64,000 nt of DNA from Hyphomicrobiales bacterium (GTDB lineage: Bacteria; Pseudomonadota; Alphaproteobacteria; Rhizobiales; Rhizobiaceae): contig UCJA01000011.1 in NCBI GenBank assembly GCA_900472675.1, positions 1 through 64,000 on the forward strand, written 5' to 3'. Of this stretch, positions 19,264 to 27,535 are shown one piece after another (the stretch's first letter is position 1; every line of letters begins with the position of its first letter). The position numbers and the translations under genes were made by a program. The notes beneath the pieces are model-generated. The model was not told where the DNA came from and did not search any database. It saw only the letters and a list, made by a program, of their open reading frames with translations.

Positions 19264-20261
19264 GCAGCCTCCCTGCGGGCATCATCTGCCATGCCGAAGG
19301 ACAGCGCGTCCGCCATGCGGCGCATCACGTCCTTCGGGTCCTGGCAGGTCATCAGCGCCGACTTGTGTTCGCCCGGCAGATCCGGCGCAAAGCGTTCGAT
19401 ATACCAGCCGAGATGTTTTCGCGCGTGGCGCAGGCCCGGTGCCTCGCCGTACAGCGAAAGCATGGCCTCGTAGTGTTCGACGACCAGGTCGAGGATCTCG
19501 CCCCTCTCCGGTGCCGCGTGGCCGGCCAGCCAGCCCACGTGCCAGGGACGGCCCTGCGCACCGCGGCCGAGCATGACGGCATCCGCTCCGGAGCGCTTCA
19601 GGATCTCGGCGGCATCCTCCGGTGTCTCGACGTCGCCATTGGCCACAAGCGGAATGGAGACCGCATCGCGAACGGCGCGGATGGCATCCCAGTCCGCCCT
19701 GCCCTGATAGAACTGCATGCGGGTGCGGCCATGGATGGTGACGAGCTGGATGCCGGCCGCTTCGGCGCGGCGGGCGATGTCCGGCGCGTTGATGGAGTTG
19801 TCATCCCAGCCGAGCCGCATCTTCAGCGTGACGGGAACCTTCACCGCCTTGACGGTCGCCTCGATCAGCGACAGCGCGTGGTCCGGGTCGCGCATCAGGG
19901 CCGAGCCGGAATAGCCGCCCGTCACCTTCTTGGCAGGGCAGCCCATGTTGATATCGATGATGTCGGCGCCGTTGTCGGCGGCGATCTTCGCAGCCTCCGC
20001 CATCCACTGGGCCTCGCGGCCGGCCAGCTGCACCACATGCGGGGTGATGCCGGTGCTCTTCAGCCGCGCCCAGGATTCACCGCGGTTCATGACCAGCTCG
20101 CGGCTCGCGACCATTTCCGTCACCACCAGGCCAGCGCCATAGCGCCAGGCAAGCGTGCGGAAGGGAAGATCCGTCACGCCGGACATGGGCGCGAGCAGAA
20201 CTCGATTGCGAACGGGAACCGGCCCGATCTGAAACGGCGTGGCAAGATCGATAAAATGCAA
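19260..20261 (-). CDS. dusB: tRNA-dihydrouridine synthase DusB (NifR3)
   Basis: A 333-residue FMN-dependent enzyme that reduces uridine in the tRNA D-loop. It shows the FMN-binding [12 protein letters not shown] segment at residues 24-35 and catalytic C108 in NMGCPAKKV. It is the historical nifR3 gene, first in the ntrBC operon in alphaproteobacteria. The start is TTG at 20261: no ATG or GTG lies in frame between the upstream stop and the conserved HFIDLATPF start. A 7-bp inverted repeat sits in its leader. Weak initiation could tune the operon, though this is speculative. Confidence 0.93.
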   Translation of the reverse strand: MHFIDLATPFQIGPVPVRNRVLLAPMSGVTDLPFRTLAWRYGAGLVVTEMVASRELVMNRGESWARLKSTGITPHVVQLAGREAQWMAEAAKIAADNGADIIDINMGCPAKKVTGGYSGSALMRDPDHALSLIEATVKAVKVPVTLKMRLGWDDNSINAPDIARRAEAAGIQLVTIHGRTRMQFYQGRADWDAIRAVRDAVSIPLVANGDVETPEDAAEILKRSGADAVMLGRGAQGRPWHVGWLAGHAAPERGEILDLVVEHYEAMLSLYGEAPGLRHARKHLGWYIERFAPDLPGEHKSALMTCQDPKDVMRRMADALSFGMADDARREAA

Positions 20262-20289
20262 ATGATGATCTTTCGAGCACGTGGGCTTG

Positions 20290-20313
20290 TTGCCCTATTT
20301 TTATTCAGGGCAA
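20290..20313. promoter_or_regulatory. Stem-loop in dusB-ntrBC leader
   Basis: TTGCCCT and AGGGCAA arms flank an A/T-rich 10-base loop, 29 bases upstream of the dusB TTG. It lies in the 202-base divergent region between dusB and ispDF. It may be an operator or an RNA hairpin; no known NtrC or sigma-54 consensus was found here. Confidence 0.35.
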
Positions 20314-20463
20314 ATGCTTTTGCCAAGAGCTATTACCGCTCTGCGTTATTTTTAAGCGCCCTGCTGGAAATGCGGCTTTTGGTCCTATAGTCCTGCGCCT
20401 GTCAATCCTTTCAACGACGGGACAGGTAACGGCCATGGGCGACAGCGCCATGACAGGCTCGCC

Positions 20464-21711
20464 ATGACACATCCGACAGGGACACTGGACGCCTTGCACA
20501 ACGGATCGATGACGATCGGGATCGTCATCGTCGCGGCCGGTCGTGGCGAGCGCGCCGGATCGCCCGGCGACGGACCCAAGCAGTATCGCCGAATCGGCGG
20601 ACAGCCGGTGATCCGCCGCACCCTCGATACCTTTCTGCGCTGGCCCAACCGCGGGCCGATCGTGGTCGTCATCCATCCGGACGACGAGGCGCTGTTTGCC
20701 GAGGCGGTCGAGGGCCTGGAAGGCGCAGACACGGTGACAACGACGTTCGGCGGCGCGACCCGCCAGCGCTCGGTCCACGAGGGGCTGCGGGCGCTTTCAG
20801 TCACCGATGCCACGCATGTGATGATCCATGATGCGGCACGGCCATTTGCGGACCACGCCTTGCTCGACCGGATCGCTCAGTCGCTGGCCGAAGGACACGA
20901 GGGCCTGCTGCCGGCCATGCCGGTCACCGACACGCTGAAGCGCGGCGGATCCAACGGGCTGGTACACGAGACCGTTCCCCGCACCTCGCTCTATGCCGCG
21001 CAGACGCCGCAGAGCTTTCTTCTTGCCGCAATCCGCTCCGCCCACGACAAGGCGGCCGCCCTGCGGCGCGACGACTTCACCGACGATGCCTCGATCGCCG
21101 AATGGGCGGGCATGCCCGTGCATCTGGTCGAAGGCTCCGTGGACAACATCAAGCTCACCGTGCAACGGGATCTCGCCATGGCCGACGAAAAGCTTTCCCA
21201 GAACCGCCAGGCATTGCTGCCGGACGTGCGCACCGGCAATGGCTACGACGTCCACCAGCTGGTGCCGGGCGACGGTGTGACGCTGTGCGGTGTCTTCATT
21301 CCCCACGACCAGAAGCTGAGCGGCCATTCCGATGCGGATGTCGCCCTGCATGCGCTGACCGACGCGCTGCTCGCCACCTGCGGCGCCGGCGATATCGGCG
21401 ACCATTTTCCGCCCACCGACATGCAGTGGCGCGGTGCGCCATCGCGGATTTTTCTGGAGCATGCGGCCAAGATCGTGCGGGAACGCGGCGGCACGATCAT
21501 GAATGCGGACATTACGCTGATCGCCGAGGCGCCGAAGATTTCGCCGCACCGCGAGACCATGCGCGAGACGCTGTCGTCGATCCTCGGGATTTCGATCGAC
21601 CGCTGTTCGGTGAAGGCGACGACCAACGAGACGATCGGCTTTGTGGGACGGCGCGAGGGGATCGCAGCGATTGCCACCGCAACCGTCGTCTATAGCGGAG
21701 GTGCCGCGTGA
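20464..21711 (+). CDS. ispDF: Bifunctional IspD/IspF (MEP pathway)
   Basis: A 415-residue fusion of 2-C-methyl-D-erythritol 4-phosphate cytidylyltransferase (IspD, about residues 17-245: [23 protein letters not shown] nucleotide-binding segment, split by family Gly residues, and HDAARPF) and 2-C-methyl-D-erythritol 2,4-cyclodiphosphate synthase (IspF, about 255-412: GYDVHQL, the metal-binding SGHSDADV). Such fusions are typical of alphaproteobacteria. An in-frame ATG at 20509 ([11 protein letters not shown]) is a likely alternative start. The GTG of the next gene overlaps the stop. Confidence 0.96.
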   Translation: MTHPTGTLDALHNGSMTIGIVIVAAGRGERAGSPGDGPKQYRRIGGQPVIRRTLDTFLRWPNRGPIVVVIHPDDEALFAEAVEGLEGADTVTTTFGGATRQRSVHEGLRALSVTDATHVMIHDAARPFADHALLDRIAQSLAEGHEGLLPAMPVTDTLKRGGSNGLVHETVPRTSLYAAQTPQSFLLAAIRSAHDKAAALRRDDFTDDASIAEWAGMPVHLVEGSVDNIKLTVQRDLAMADEKLSQNRQALLPDVRTGNGYDVHQLVPGDGVTLCGVFIPHDQKLSGHSDADVALHALTDALLATCGAGDIGDHFPPTDMQWRGAPSRIFLEHAAKIVRERGGTIMNADITLIAEAPKISPHRETMRETLSSILGISIDRCSVKATTNETIGFVGRREGIAAIATATVVYSGGAA

Positions 21712-22211
21712 CCACGTTGTTTCCCGCCGACATCGAGGAACAGGCCCGCCGGATCATTTCGTCGTTCGGTCCGCGGGGCCTGATGGTCTCGACGGCCGAA
21801 TCCTGCACCGGCGGGTTGATCGCCGGCGCACTGACCGAGATCGCAGGATCATCAGCCGTGGTCGACCGCGGGTTCGTCACCTATACGAACCAGGCGAAGA
21901 TGGACATGCTGGGTGTTTCGGAGGCAACGCTTGCGCAGTTCGGCGCGGTGTCTGAGCAGACGGCGCGGCAGATGGTGCAGGGTGCCCTCTTCCGCTCCCG
22001 TGCGGCGGTGGCAGTCGCGGTGACCGGGATTGCCGGACCGGGCGGCGGGTCGGCGGAGAAGCCGGTCGGGCTGGTGCATCTGGCAGCTCAAAGCCGCTCA
22101 GGCTTTATACTGCACCGGGAGATCCGCTACGGCGATATCGGCCGGACCGAGGTTCGTCTCGCGACTATCCGGACTGCGCTCGAGATGCTGCTGGACGTTG
22201 CCGACGTCTAA
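21708..22211 (+). CDS. CinA-family protein (nicotinamide mononucleotide deamidase, PncC type)
   Basis: A 167-residue stand-alone CinA C-terminal domain. The family motif [20 protein letters not shown] occupies about residues 26-45, and GIAGPGGG with a nearby Pro-Val-Gly-Leu-Val segment completes the active region. PncC hydrolyses nicotinamide mononucleotide to nicotinate mononucleotide and ammonia. The start is GTG and overlaps the ispDF stop by four bases, so translation is coupled. It converges on the COQ10-like gene. Confidence 0.9.
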   Translation: MTTLFPADIEEQARRIISSFGPRGLMVSTAESCTGGLIAGALTEIAGSSAVVDRGFVTYTNQAKMDMLGVSEATLAQFGAVSEQTARQMVQGALFRSRAAVAVAVTGIAGPGGGSAEKPVGLVHLAAQSRSGFILHREIRYGDIGRTEVRLATIRTALEMLLDVADV

Positions 22212-22228
22212 TCTGCCCGGGGCTCCCG

Positions 22229-22684
22229 TTACGCCCCCGACTTGGCGTAGATCTTGTCCGCCCTCGCCTCGAAGGCTTCGGCAAACATGCGGAAGGCCCG
22301 GTCGAACATCGATCCCATCACGGCGCCGAGGATCCGGCTCTTGAATTCGTAATCGATGTAGAAGTGGACGATGCAGCCGGTCGGCGTATCTTCAAAGCCC
22401 CACTTGTTGTCCAGATACTTGAACGGACCCTCGACGTATTTCACATCGATCACCTGCTCTGCCGGATTGAGCAGAACCTGCGTGGTGAAGGTTTCGCGGA
22501 TCGCCTTGTAGCCCACCGACATATCGGCCACGAGAAGCTCCTTGCCGTCGCGCTCCCGGCGCGAACGGATGGTGAGCCCGTCGCAAAGCGGCAGGAACTG
22601 CGGGTAGGTTTCGATATCGGCGACCAGCGCATACATGTCGGCTGCGCTGTGCTTCACGGGGCGGTGGTTTTCGAACTTGGGCAT
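22229..22684 (-). CDS. RatA/COQ10-like START-domain protein
   Basis: A 151-residue START/Bet v1-fold protein (RatA/COQ10 family): N-terminal VKHSAADMYALVADIETYPQFLP-type helix, a central beta sheet (GPFKYLDNKWGFEDT) and a C-terminal helix (MFDRAFRMFAEAFEARAD). In mitochondria the homologue COQ10 binds ubiquinone; E. coli RatA was described as a ribosome-association toxin, a name that may not apply here. A quinone-binding role is the better guess. The stop of cinA converges after 17 bases. Confidence 0.88.
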   Translation of the reverse strand: MPKFENHRPVKHSAADMYALVADIETYPQFLPLCDGLTIRSRRERDGKELLVADMSVGYKAIRETFTTQVLLNPAEQVIDVKYVEGPFKYLDNKWGFEDTPTGCIVHFYIDYEFKSRILGAVMGSMFDRAFRMFAEAFEARADKIYAKSGA

Positions 22685-22907
22685 GATCCGGAGTTAAGCG
22701 TCCCGCGCGCCAAGATCAAGAGAGGTGCGACACGGCGTCAAACCTTGTCCGCAGCCTTGTCGCCAAATGCGCCAGGCCTGCCAGTTCGGGACGTTCAGAT
22801 TAACAAGATTTAATCTTTCCCGGAACAGTTGTCATGGAAGCGGACCACGATCTTGCATATGATGAGTGCACTGCAACATCCCTTGCTCGAATGCCTGGAA
22901 CGACCGC

Positions 22908-23102
22908 ATGGACGACTTCGCACAGATGATAAAGCTCCTGGAGAGCGCACGGCAGCTGGCAGACATGAACCAATTGCCCATGCTCGCCTATCTGGTGGAA
23001 ATGGCGAAGGCGGAAACGCGCGGGCACAGGTTCGTGCTGCGGGAACGGCAACGCGGCCAGGAAAAGCAGGAAAAGCCCGCCAAGCTGCAGGCCGCCGAGT
23101 AA
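22908..23102 (+). CDS. Small hypothetical protein (64 aa)
   Basis: A short helical, charged protein: an N-terminal amphipathic helix (residues about 3-40) and a basic Arg/Lys/Gln-rich tail ending in AAE. No family is recognised. The start MDDFAQM at 22908 is preferred over an in-frame start at 22866 that encodes Cys/Asn-rich residues. It is convergent with lipA (21-base gap) and stands alone on the plus strand. The codon usage looks like that of its neighbours, so it is probably real. Confidence 0.6.
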   Translation: MDDFAQMIKLLESARQLADMNQLPMLAYLVEMAKAETRGHRFVLRERQRGQEKQEKPAKLQAAE

Positions 23103-23123
23103 GCGGCCCGCCTTTCACTCCCG

Positions 23124-24098
23124 CTATTCGGCAGCGACCAGCAGCTTGCGTTCGCGATTGGCCTTGAGACGCGCAAAGTCGTCACCCGCATGGTGCGACG
23201 AGCGGGTCAGCGGGCTCGATGCGACCATCAGGAAACCCTTGGTATAGGCGACCGTCTCGTAGGACTTGAACTCCTCGGGCGTGACGAAGGCCATGACCGC
23301 GTGGTGCTTGCGGGTGGGCTGCAGGTACTGGCCGATCGTCAGGAAGTCGACGTCTGCGGTGCGCAGGTCGTCCATCAGCTGCAGCACTTCGTTCCGCTCT
23401 TCGCCGAGCCCGACCATGATGCCGGACTTGGTGAACATGGTGGGATCCAGTTCCTTGACCCGCTGCAGCAGCCGGATCGAGTGGAAGTAGCGCGCGCCGG
23501 GGCGCACCGTCAGGTAATTGCCCGGAACGGTTTCCATGTTGTGGTTGAAGACGTCGGGCTTTGCCGCAACAACACGCTCCAGAGCACCAGGCTTCTTGAG
23601 GAAGTCGGGCGTGAGAATCTCGATGGTAGTGTTGGGCGAGGCAGCGCGGATCGCCCAGATGACCTTCTCGAAGTGCTCGGCGCCGCCGTCATCCAGATCG
23701 TCGCGGTCGACAGAGGTGATGACCACGTGTTCGAGGCCCATCTGCTTGACGGCCTTGGCGACGTTTTCAGGCTCGAAGGGATCGAGCGCATTGGGTTTGC
23801 CGGTGGAGACGTTGCAGAAGGCGCAGGCGCGCGTGCAGATCTCGCCCATGATCATGAAGGTGGCGTGCTTCTTGTCCCAGCATTCGCCGATATTGGGGCA
23901 GCCAGCTTCCTCGCAAACCGTCACGAGCTTGTGCTCCTTCACGATCGAGCGGGTTTCCTGGTAGCCCCTGGACACCGGCGCCTTGACGCGGATCCATTCC
24001 GGCTTGCGCAAGACCTCCTGGTCGGGACGATGAGCCTTCTCCGGATGACGCACGCGCTTGTCATCGGTGAGGACTGTTCTGTCGAGAATGGTGACCAT
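23124..24098 (-). CDS. lipA: Lipoyl synthase
   Basis: A 324-residue radical-SAM enzyme that inserts two sulfurs into octanoyl groups to make lipoyl cofactor on E2 subunits and GcvH. The auxiliary Fe4S4 cluster ligands are C62, C67, C73 ([12 protein letters not shown]) and the radical-SAM cluster ligands are C88, C92, C95 (CTRACAFC). The terminal S-S-x-x-x-R-S-S segment is also present ([12 protein letters not shown]). The ATG is at 24098. It lies a few genes downstream of lpdA and the pyruvate dehydrogenase genes, whose E2 and E1-beta lipoyl domains it modifies. Confidence 0.97.
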   Translation of the reverse strand: MVTILDRTVLTDDKRVRHPEKAHRPDQEVLRKPEWIRVKAPVSRGYQETRSIVKEHKLVTVCEEAGCPNIGECWDKKHATFMIMGEICTRACAFCNVSTGKPNALDPFEPENVAKAVKQMGLEHVVITSVDRDDLDDGGAEHFEKVIWAIRAASPNTTIEILTPDFLKKPGALERVVAAKPDVFNHNMETVPGNYLTVRPGARYFHSIRLLQRVKELDPTMFTKSGIMVGLGEERNEVLQLMDDLRTADVDFLTIGQYLQPTRKHHAVMAFVTPEEFKSYETVAYTKGFLMVASSPLTRSSHHAGDDFARLKANRERKLLVAAE

Positions 24099-24138
24099 CA
24101 AAAACCTGCTTTCCAGCGCGGGAGACCGCCGACTATCG

Positions 24139-24390
24139 TCAACGCCTGACGAGTTTTGCGATAAATAGCAAAATACATGAGCCGATGAAACCGGTTACGA
24201 GGTAACCCAGCCAACCGCTGGCGACATAGATGCCGGCGCGGGCGAAGATGGCGTTGGCAAGCACCGCGCCGACGATGCCGATGACGATATTCATGAACAC
24301 GCCGAAGCGCAGATCCATGAGGATGCCCGCCAGCCATCCGGCCAGACCGCCAATGATGATTGCACCCAACCAGCCCACGCCCATGTCCAT
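24139..24390 (-). CDS. GlsB/YeaQ/YmgE-family small membrane protein
   Basis: An 83-residue, very hydrophobic protein with three predicted membrane helices and the Gly-rich signature of the GlsB/YeaQ/YmgE (transglycosylase-associated) family ([15 protein letters not shown], then [13 protein letters not shown]). Members are stress-induced inner-membrane proteins of unknown activity. Two ATGs six bases apart (24390, 24384) could be used; GGGGAAG lies upstream of both. It sits between lpdA and lipA, 40 bases ahead of lipA. Confidence 0.85.
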   Translation of the reverse strand: MDMGVGWLGAIIIGGLAGWLAGILMDLRFGVFMNIVIGIVGAVLANAIFARAGIYVASGWLGYLVTGFIGSCILLFIAKLVRR

Positions 24391-24510
24391 CTTCCCCGTT
24401 GTCAACGCTCCCAATATGGGAGTGTATCAGACCAGATTCCAGGTGGTTTGTCCTGCGGTCCAGAGCGTCTCACTTGCCCTGCCCCCTTACTCGTCCAGAT
24501 CCCCTCACTT

Positions 24511-24572
24511 GCAATTTCTGAAACTTAGCTGCGCTAAGATTCGAAATTGCTTTCTCTCCCTCTGGGGGAGAG
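24511..24572. repeat. Palindromic intergenic element
   Basis: An 18-19-bp imperfect inverted repeat (GCAATTTC...CTTAGC with the complement GCTAAG...GAAATTGC, 3-base centre, one bulge and one mismatch) at 24511-24550 is followed by a second hairpin CTCTCCC/GGGAGAG at 24554-24572. It fills the gap between lpdA and the small membrane gene, and looks like a dispersed rhizobial repeat, though only one copy is seen here. Confidence 0.6.
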
Positions 24573-24616
24573 ATGGCTGCGGCAAGGGCGAAATGCCTCA
24601 CCAGCACCGTCATCGA

Positions 24617-26062
24617 TCACGCGTTGAGCGCACGACCGTAAGCGTCGAGGACGCTTTCCTTCATCGATTCCGAGATGGTCGGATGCGGGAAGATGGTGTG
24701 CATCAGGTCTTCCTCGGTGGTTTCCAGGTTCATGGCGACCACGAAGCCCTGGATGAGCTCGGTGACTTCAGCGCCGACCATGTGGGCCCCGATGAGCTCG
24801 CCGGTCTTCTTGTCGAAGATGGTCTTCACCATGCCCTGGTCTTCGCCGAGCGCCACGGCCTTGCCATTGGCGGCAAAGGAGAAGCGGCCAACGCGGATAT
24901 CGCGGCCCTCGGCCTTCGCCTTGGCTTCCGTGAGACCAACCGATGCGACCTGCGGGTTGCAGTAGGTGCAGCCCGGGATCTTTGCCTTGTCCATGGGGTG
25001 GACGTTCGGGAGACCGGCAATCTTTTCGACGCAGATGACACCCTCGTGCTCGGCCTTGTGAGCCAGAAGCGGCGGGCCGGCCACGTCGCCGATCGCATAG
25101 ACGCCGGGCACATTGGTCTTGCCGTAGCCGTCGGTGACGATGAAGCCGCGATCGGTCTTAACACCGATCTGCTCAAGGCCGATGCCTTCTAGATTGGCGA
25201 CGACGCCAACGGCCGAGATCATCCGCTCAGCGGTGATCTTTTCGCTGGTGCCGTCCTTCTTCTCGATGGTCGCGGTGACCGAGTCGGCGCCCTTCTCGAC
25301 CTTGGTGACCTTGGTCTCCAGGTGGATCTTGATGCCCTGCTTGTCGAACTGCTTCTTGGCGAAGGCCGAGATCTCGGCGTCTTCGACCGGCATGACCTGG
25401 CTCATGATCTCGATCACGGTCACGTCGACGCCCATGGTGCGGTAGAAGCTGGCGAACTCGATGCCGATGGCGCCCGAACCCATGACGAGAAGCGACTTCG
25501 GCATCTTTTCCGGCTTCATTGCCTCGAAATAGGTCCAGATCAGCTTGCCGTCCGGCTCCATGCCGGGCAGCGCGCGGGGGCGTGCACCAGTCGAGACGAT
25601 GATGTGCTTGGCGGTATAGGTGCCCTCGCCCAGCGTGTTCTTGGGGATCGGGCCCTGCGGCTGAACGATCTCCTTGGTGATCTTGCCGACGACGATTTCA
25701 CCGGGCTTGGTGATCTTCGCCTCGCCCCAGATGATATCGACCTTGTTCTTCTTGAAGAGAAAGCCGACGCCACTGTTCATGCGATTAGCAATGCCGCGCG
25801 AACGGGCGACGATCGCCTTGACGTCCGGTGTGATCGTGCCTTCCAGCGTCAGGCCGTAATCCTTGGCATGGCTTGCCGTGTGCATGACATCGGCGGTGCG
25901 CAGCAGAGCCTTGGTCGGGATGCAGCCCCAGTTGGAGCAGATGCCCGCCAGGTGCTCGCGTTCGACGCAGGCGACCTTGAGGCCAAGCTGGGCGGCACGG
26001 ATTGCGGCGATATAGCCACCGGGTCCTGAACCGATAACGATGACGTCGTAAGCATTGGCCAT
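24617..26062 (-). CDS. lpdA: Dihydrolipoyl dehydrogenase (E3)
   Basis: A 481-residue FAD/NAD disulfide oxidoreductase that reoxidises dihydrolipoamide. The N-terminal FAD motif is VIVIGSGPGGYIAA (residues 7-20). The redox disulfide is C42-x4-C47 within GICSNWGCIPTKAL, where most Lpd enzymes have CLNVGC; Ser/Asn-Trp occurs in some alphaproteobacterial Lpd. The C-terminal HPTISE motif carries the active-site His. It is in the pdhABC region and most likely the E3 of that complex. Confidence 0.96.
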   Translation of the reverse strand: MANAYDVIVIGSGPGGYIAAIRAAQLGLKVACVEREHLAGICSNWGCIPTKALLRTADVMHTASHAKDYGLTLEGTITPDVKAIVARSRGIANRMNSGVGFLFKKNKVDIIWGEAKITKPGEIVVGKITKEIVQPQGPIPKNTLGEGTYTAKHIIVSTGARPRALPGMEPDGKLIWTYFEAMKPEKMPKSLLVMGSGAIGIEFASFYRTMGVDVTVIEIMSQVMPVEDAEISAFAKKQFDKQGIKIHLETKVTKVEKGADSVTATIEKKDGTSEKITAERMISAVGVVANLEGIGLEQIGVKTDRGFIVTDGYGKTNVPGVYAIGDVAGPPLLAHKAEHEGVICVEKIAGLPNVHPMDKAKIPGCTYCNPQVASVGLTEAKAKAEGRDIRVGRFSFAANGKAVALGEDQGMVKTIFDKKTGELIGAHMVGAEVTELIQGFVVAMNLETTEEDLMHTIFPHPTISESMKESVLDAYGRALNA

Positions 26063-26135
26063 AGGCGCTTCACTCCTTGTTCCGTGGGCGGGCCTTTGGC
26101 CCTGCCTGTTCTACGGGAGCAACGCGCCGGGCCGG

Positions 26136-26399
26136 TCAGCCGATCTCGTCGGCCAGCGGTTCCGCCCGCGTCAGCATCCCGAATATTTCGTCCTTCAGAG
26201 CCATCCGCTTCTTGCGCAGGGCAATCATGCGCAGGTCGTCGCAGGGCTCTATATCCGTTTCTGCCTTGTGAACCGTATGGTTCACCTCTTCATACTCGCC
26301 GCAGATGCGGTGGAAGTGACCGTCCCGGTCACGCAGCGTGCGCAACAGGGTGGCGTATTCCGGAAACTCTTCCGCAAGATGATGTGGGGTGCTGGACAT
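26136..26399 (-). CDS. YdcH-family (DUF465) small protein
   Basis: An 87-residue helical protein. It matches the YdcH/DUF465 pattern: a Phe/Pro/Glu N-terminal turn, HFHRICGEYEEVNHTVHKAET coiled-coil helix, then a conserved LKKKRMALKDEIFGML-like second helix. The function is not established. It lies 73 bases upstream of lpdA in the same direction; a transcriptional link is possible. Confidence 0.85.
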   Translation of the reverse strand: MSSTPHHLAEEFPEYATLLRTLRDRDGHFHRICGEYEEVNHTVHKAETDIEPCDDLRMIALRKKRMALKDEIFGMLTRAEPLADEIG

Positions 26400-26479
26400 G
26401 TCCTATCCTCCGTGAGCGATAGGATGATGCTAGCTTTCCCGTTTCAGGCCTCCTTGATCCCGGTCAACCTCTCAGCTTC

Positions 26480-27118
26480 TCACAGGCCGAGCATAACGCG
26501 GACGATGGGCTCCAGCCCGCGACCGACGGCGCGCGTGCTCTCAGCGGTCAGGTGAACGCCATCGACGGGCGTGACTTCCGCAACAGAGCCGGCGTCGAAG
26601 AAGCCACAACCGAGGTCGTCGGCCAGATCGCGGTAGAGCGATGCCAGCATGCGCGATTCCTCGACACCGCCCTTGAACAGGGCTGAGAAAATCGGATCGG
26701 CCGTTTCGCGCAGCGGCGGCGGCGAGACGATCAGCACGTCGGGCGCGTCATAATCGAACGAGTATTCGTGATGCCGGATGAGGCCGACAAGCCGCTGCAT
26801 GCCAGAGCGGGCGGCATGGGCGGTGCCGGCGATCATCGGCTTCATGTCGTTGGTGCCGAGCATGATGATGACCAGGTCAAGCGGCATGTGGGTGTGGAGG
26901 ACCGTCGGCAGGTTCGTCACGCCATTGCGGTCGCAATCGGCCAGGTGATCGTCGAAACCGGTGGTGCGGCCGTTGAGGCCCTCGGCGATGACCGTCACCT
27001 CGGCACCCAGGCCCGCCTGAAGAACGCTGGTCCAGCGGTCCTCATAAGGGTGGCGGCCGGGGCCATCGGCGTCAAAGCCCCAGGTGAGGCTGTCGCCGAA
27101 GCAAAGGACGGTTTTCAT
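26480..27118 (-). CDS. SGNH/GDSL-type esterase
   Basis: A 212-residue SGNH hydrolase without a signal peptide, hence cytoplasmic. Block I is CFGDSLTWGFD (catalytic Ser at about residue 9), block III is GTNDMK, and block V is DGVHL with the Asp-His pair near residue 190. It resembles the arylesterase/acetylhydrolase branch common in Rhizobiaceae; the natural substrate is unknown. The start MKTVLCFG at 27118 is preferred over the in-frame start nine bases earlier. It is not obviously connected to the pyruvate dehydrogenase genes around it. Confidence 0.88.
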   Translation of the reverse strand: MKTVLCFGDSLTWGFDADGPGRHPYEDRWTSVLQAGLGAEVTVIAEGLNGRTTGFDDHLADCDRNGVTNLPTVLHTHMPLDLVIIMLGTNDMKPMIAGTAHAARSGMQRLVGLIRHHEYSFDYDAPDVLIVSPPPLRETADPIFSALFKGGVEESRMLASLYRDLADDLGCGFFDAGSVAEVTPVDGVHLTAESTRAVGRGLEPIVRVMLGL

Positions 27119-27179
27119 GTTGCCCATCGGCTAAGTCATTCCTGCCATTGCGCACGCAGCTATCGCCCGCGTGCCGTTC

Positions 27180-27413
27180 CTACTTGGCCCTGGTCAGTGC
27201 CTCGACCTTGCGCTCCAGCTCGAAGATCCGCTCCTCGAAATCGCCGGTGACGAATTTCGACATCAAGGTATCCGCGGTCAGGGCCTGGCGAACGGTCTTC
27301 TGACCACTTTCCAGCTTGTCGAGCTTTTGCTCAACACGGGCGAAACTCTCTCGCATCTCACCGCGCAATTCGCGCAGCATCGGCATGATCATGTCACTGG
27401 GTTCATCTGCCAT
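27180..27413 (-). CDS. Hypothetical coiled-coil protein (77 aa)
   Basis: An acidic-then-basic helical protein. Residues about 10-45 form a heptad-like coiled coil (LRELRGEMRESFARVEQKLDK) and a second helix (about 55-75) ends the protein with ERKVEALTRAK. There is no signal peptide or membrane segment. I do not recognise the family. It lies between pdhC and the SGNH hydrolase, in the same direction. Confidence 0.6.
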   Translation of the reverse strand: MADEPSDMIMPMLRELRGEMRESFARVEQKLDKLESGQKTVRQALTADTLMSKFVTGDFEERIFELERKVEALTRAK

Positions 27414-27433
27414 CTGCCATCTCCATCAAGAGC

Positions 27434-27478
27434 GTGACTGCCTCGCCTCAATATGGTGAGGCTGGGGCAGAAAGTCAC
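27434..27478. repeat. Nested imperfect hairpin in the pdhC downstream region
   Basis: An outer GTGACT/AGTCAC pair and an inner GCCTCA/TGAGGC stem (27445-27462, 6-base loop) form a long imperfect palindrome. It lies 57-101 bases after the pdhC stop and just ahead of the 77-residue gene. It may affect the pdhC transcript end. Confidence 0.45.
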
Positions 27479-27506
27479 TATCCGGAGGGTGGCGAGAACA
27501 GAGTGT

Positions 27507-27530
27507 TTCGCTCCCCTTGCGGGGAGCGAA
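27507..27530 (-). terminator. Hairpin after pdhC
   Basis: A perfect 10-bp stem TTCGCTCCCC/GGGGAGCGAA with a GCAA tetraloop on the minus strand lies 5 bases after the pdhC stop. There is no U-tract, so it may stabilise the pdh mRNA 3' end rather than terminate strictly. Confidence 0.5.
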
Positions 27531-27535
27531 GAATG

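Noticed and set aside
20262..20463. A sigma-54 or NtrC site in the dusB/ispDF gap
   Set aside because: No TGGCAC-N5-TTGC pair at a proper distance and no NtrC palindrome could be found; the only clear structure is the short stem-loop.
22800..22813. TTAA-N6-TTAA as a second CtrA site
   Set aside because: The spacer is 6 rather than 7 bases, and the downstream gene is a short hypothetical, so the match is not convincing.
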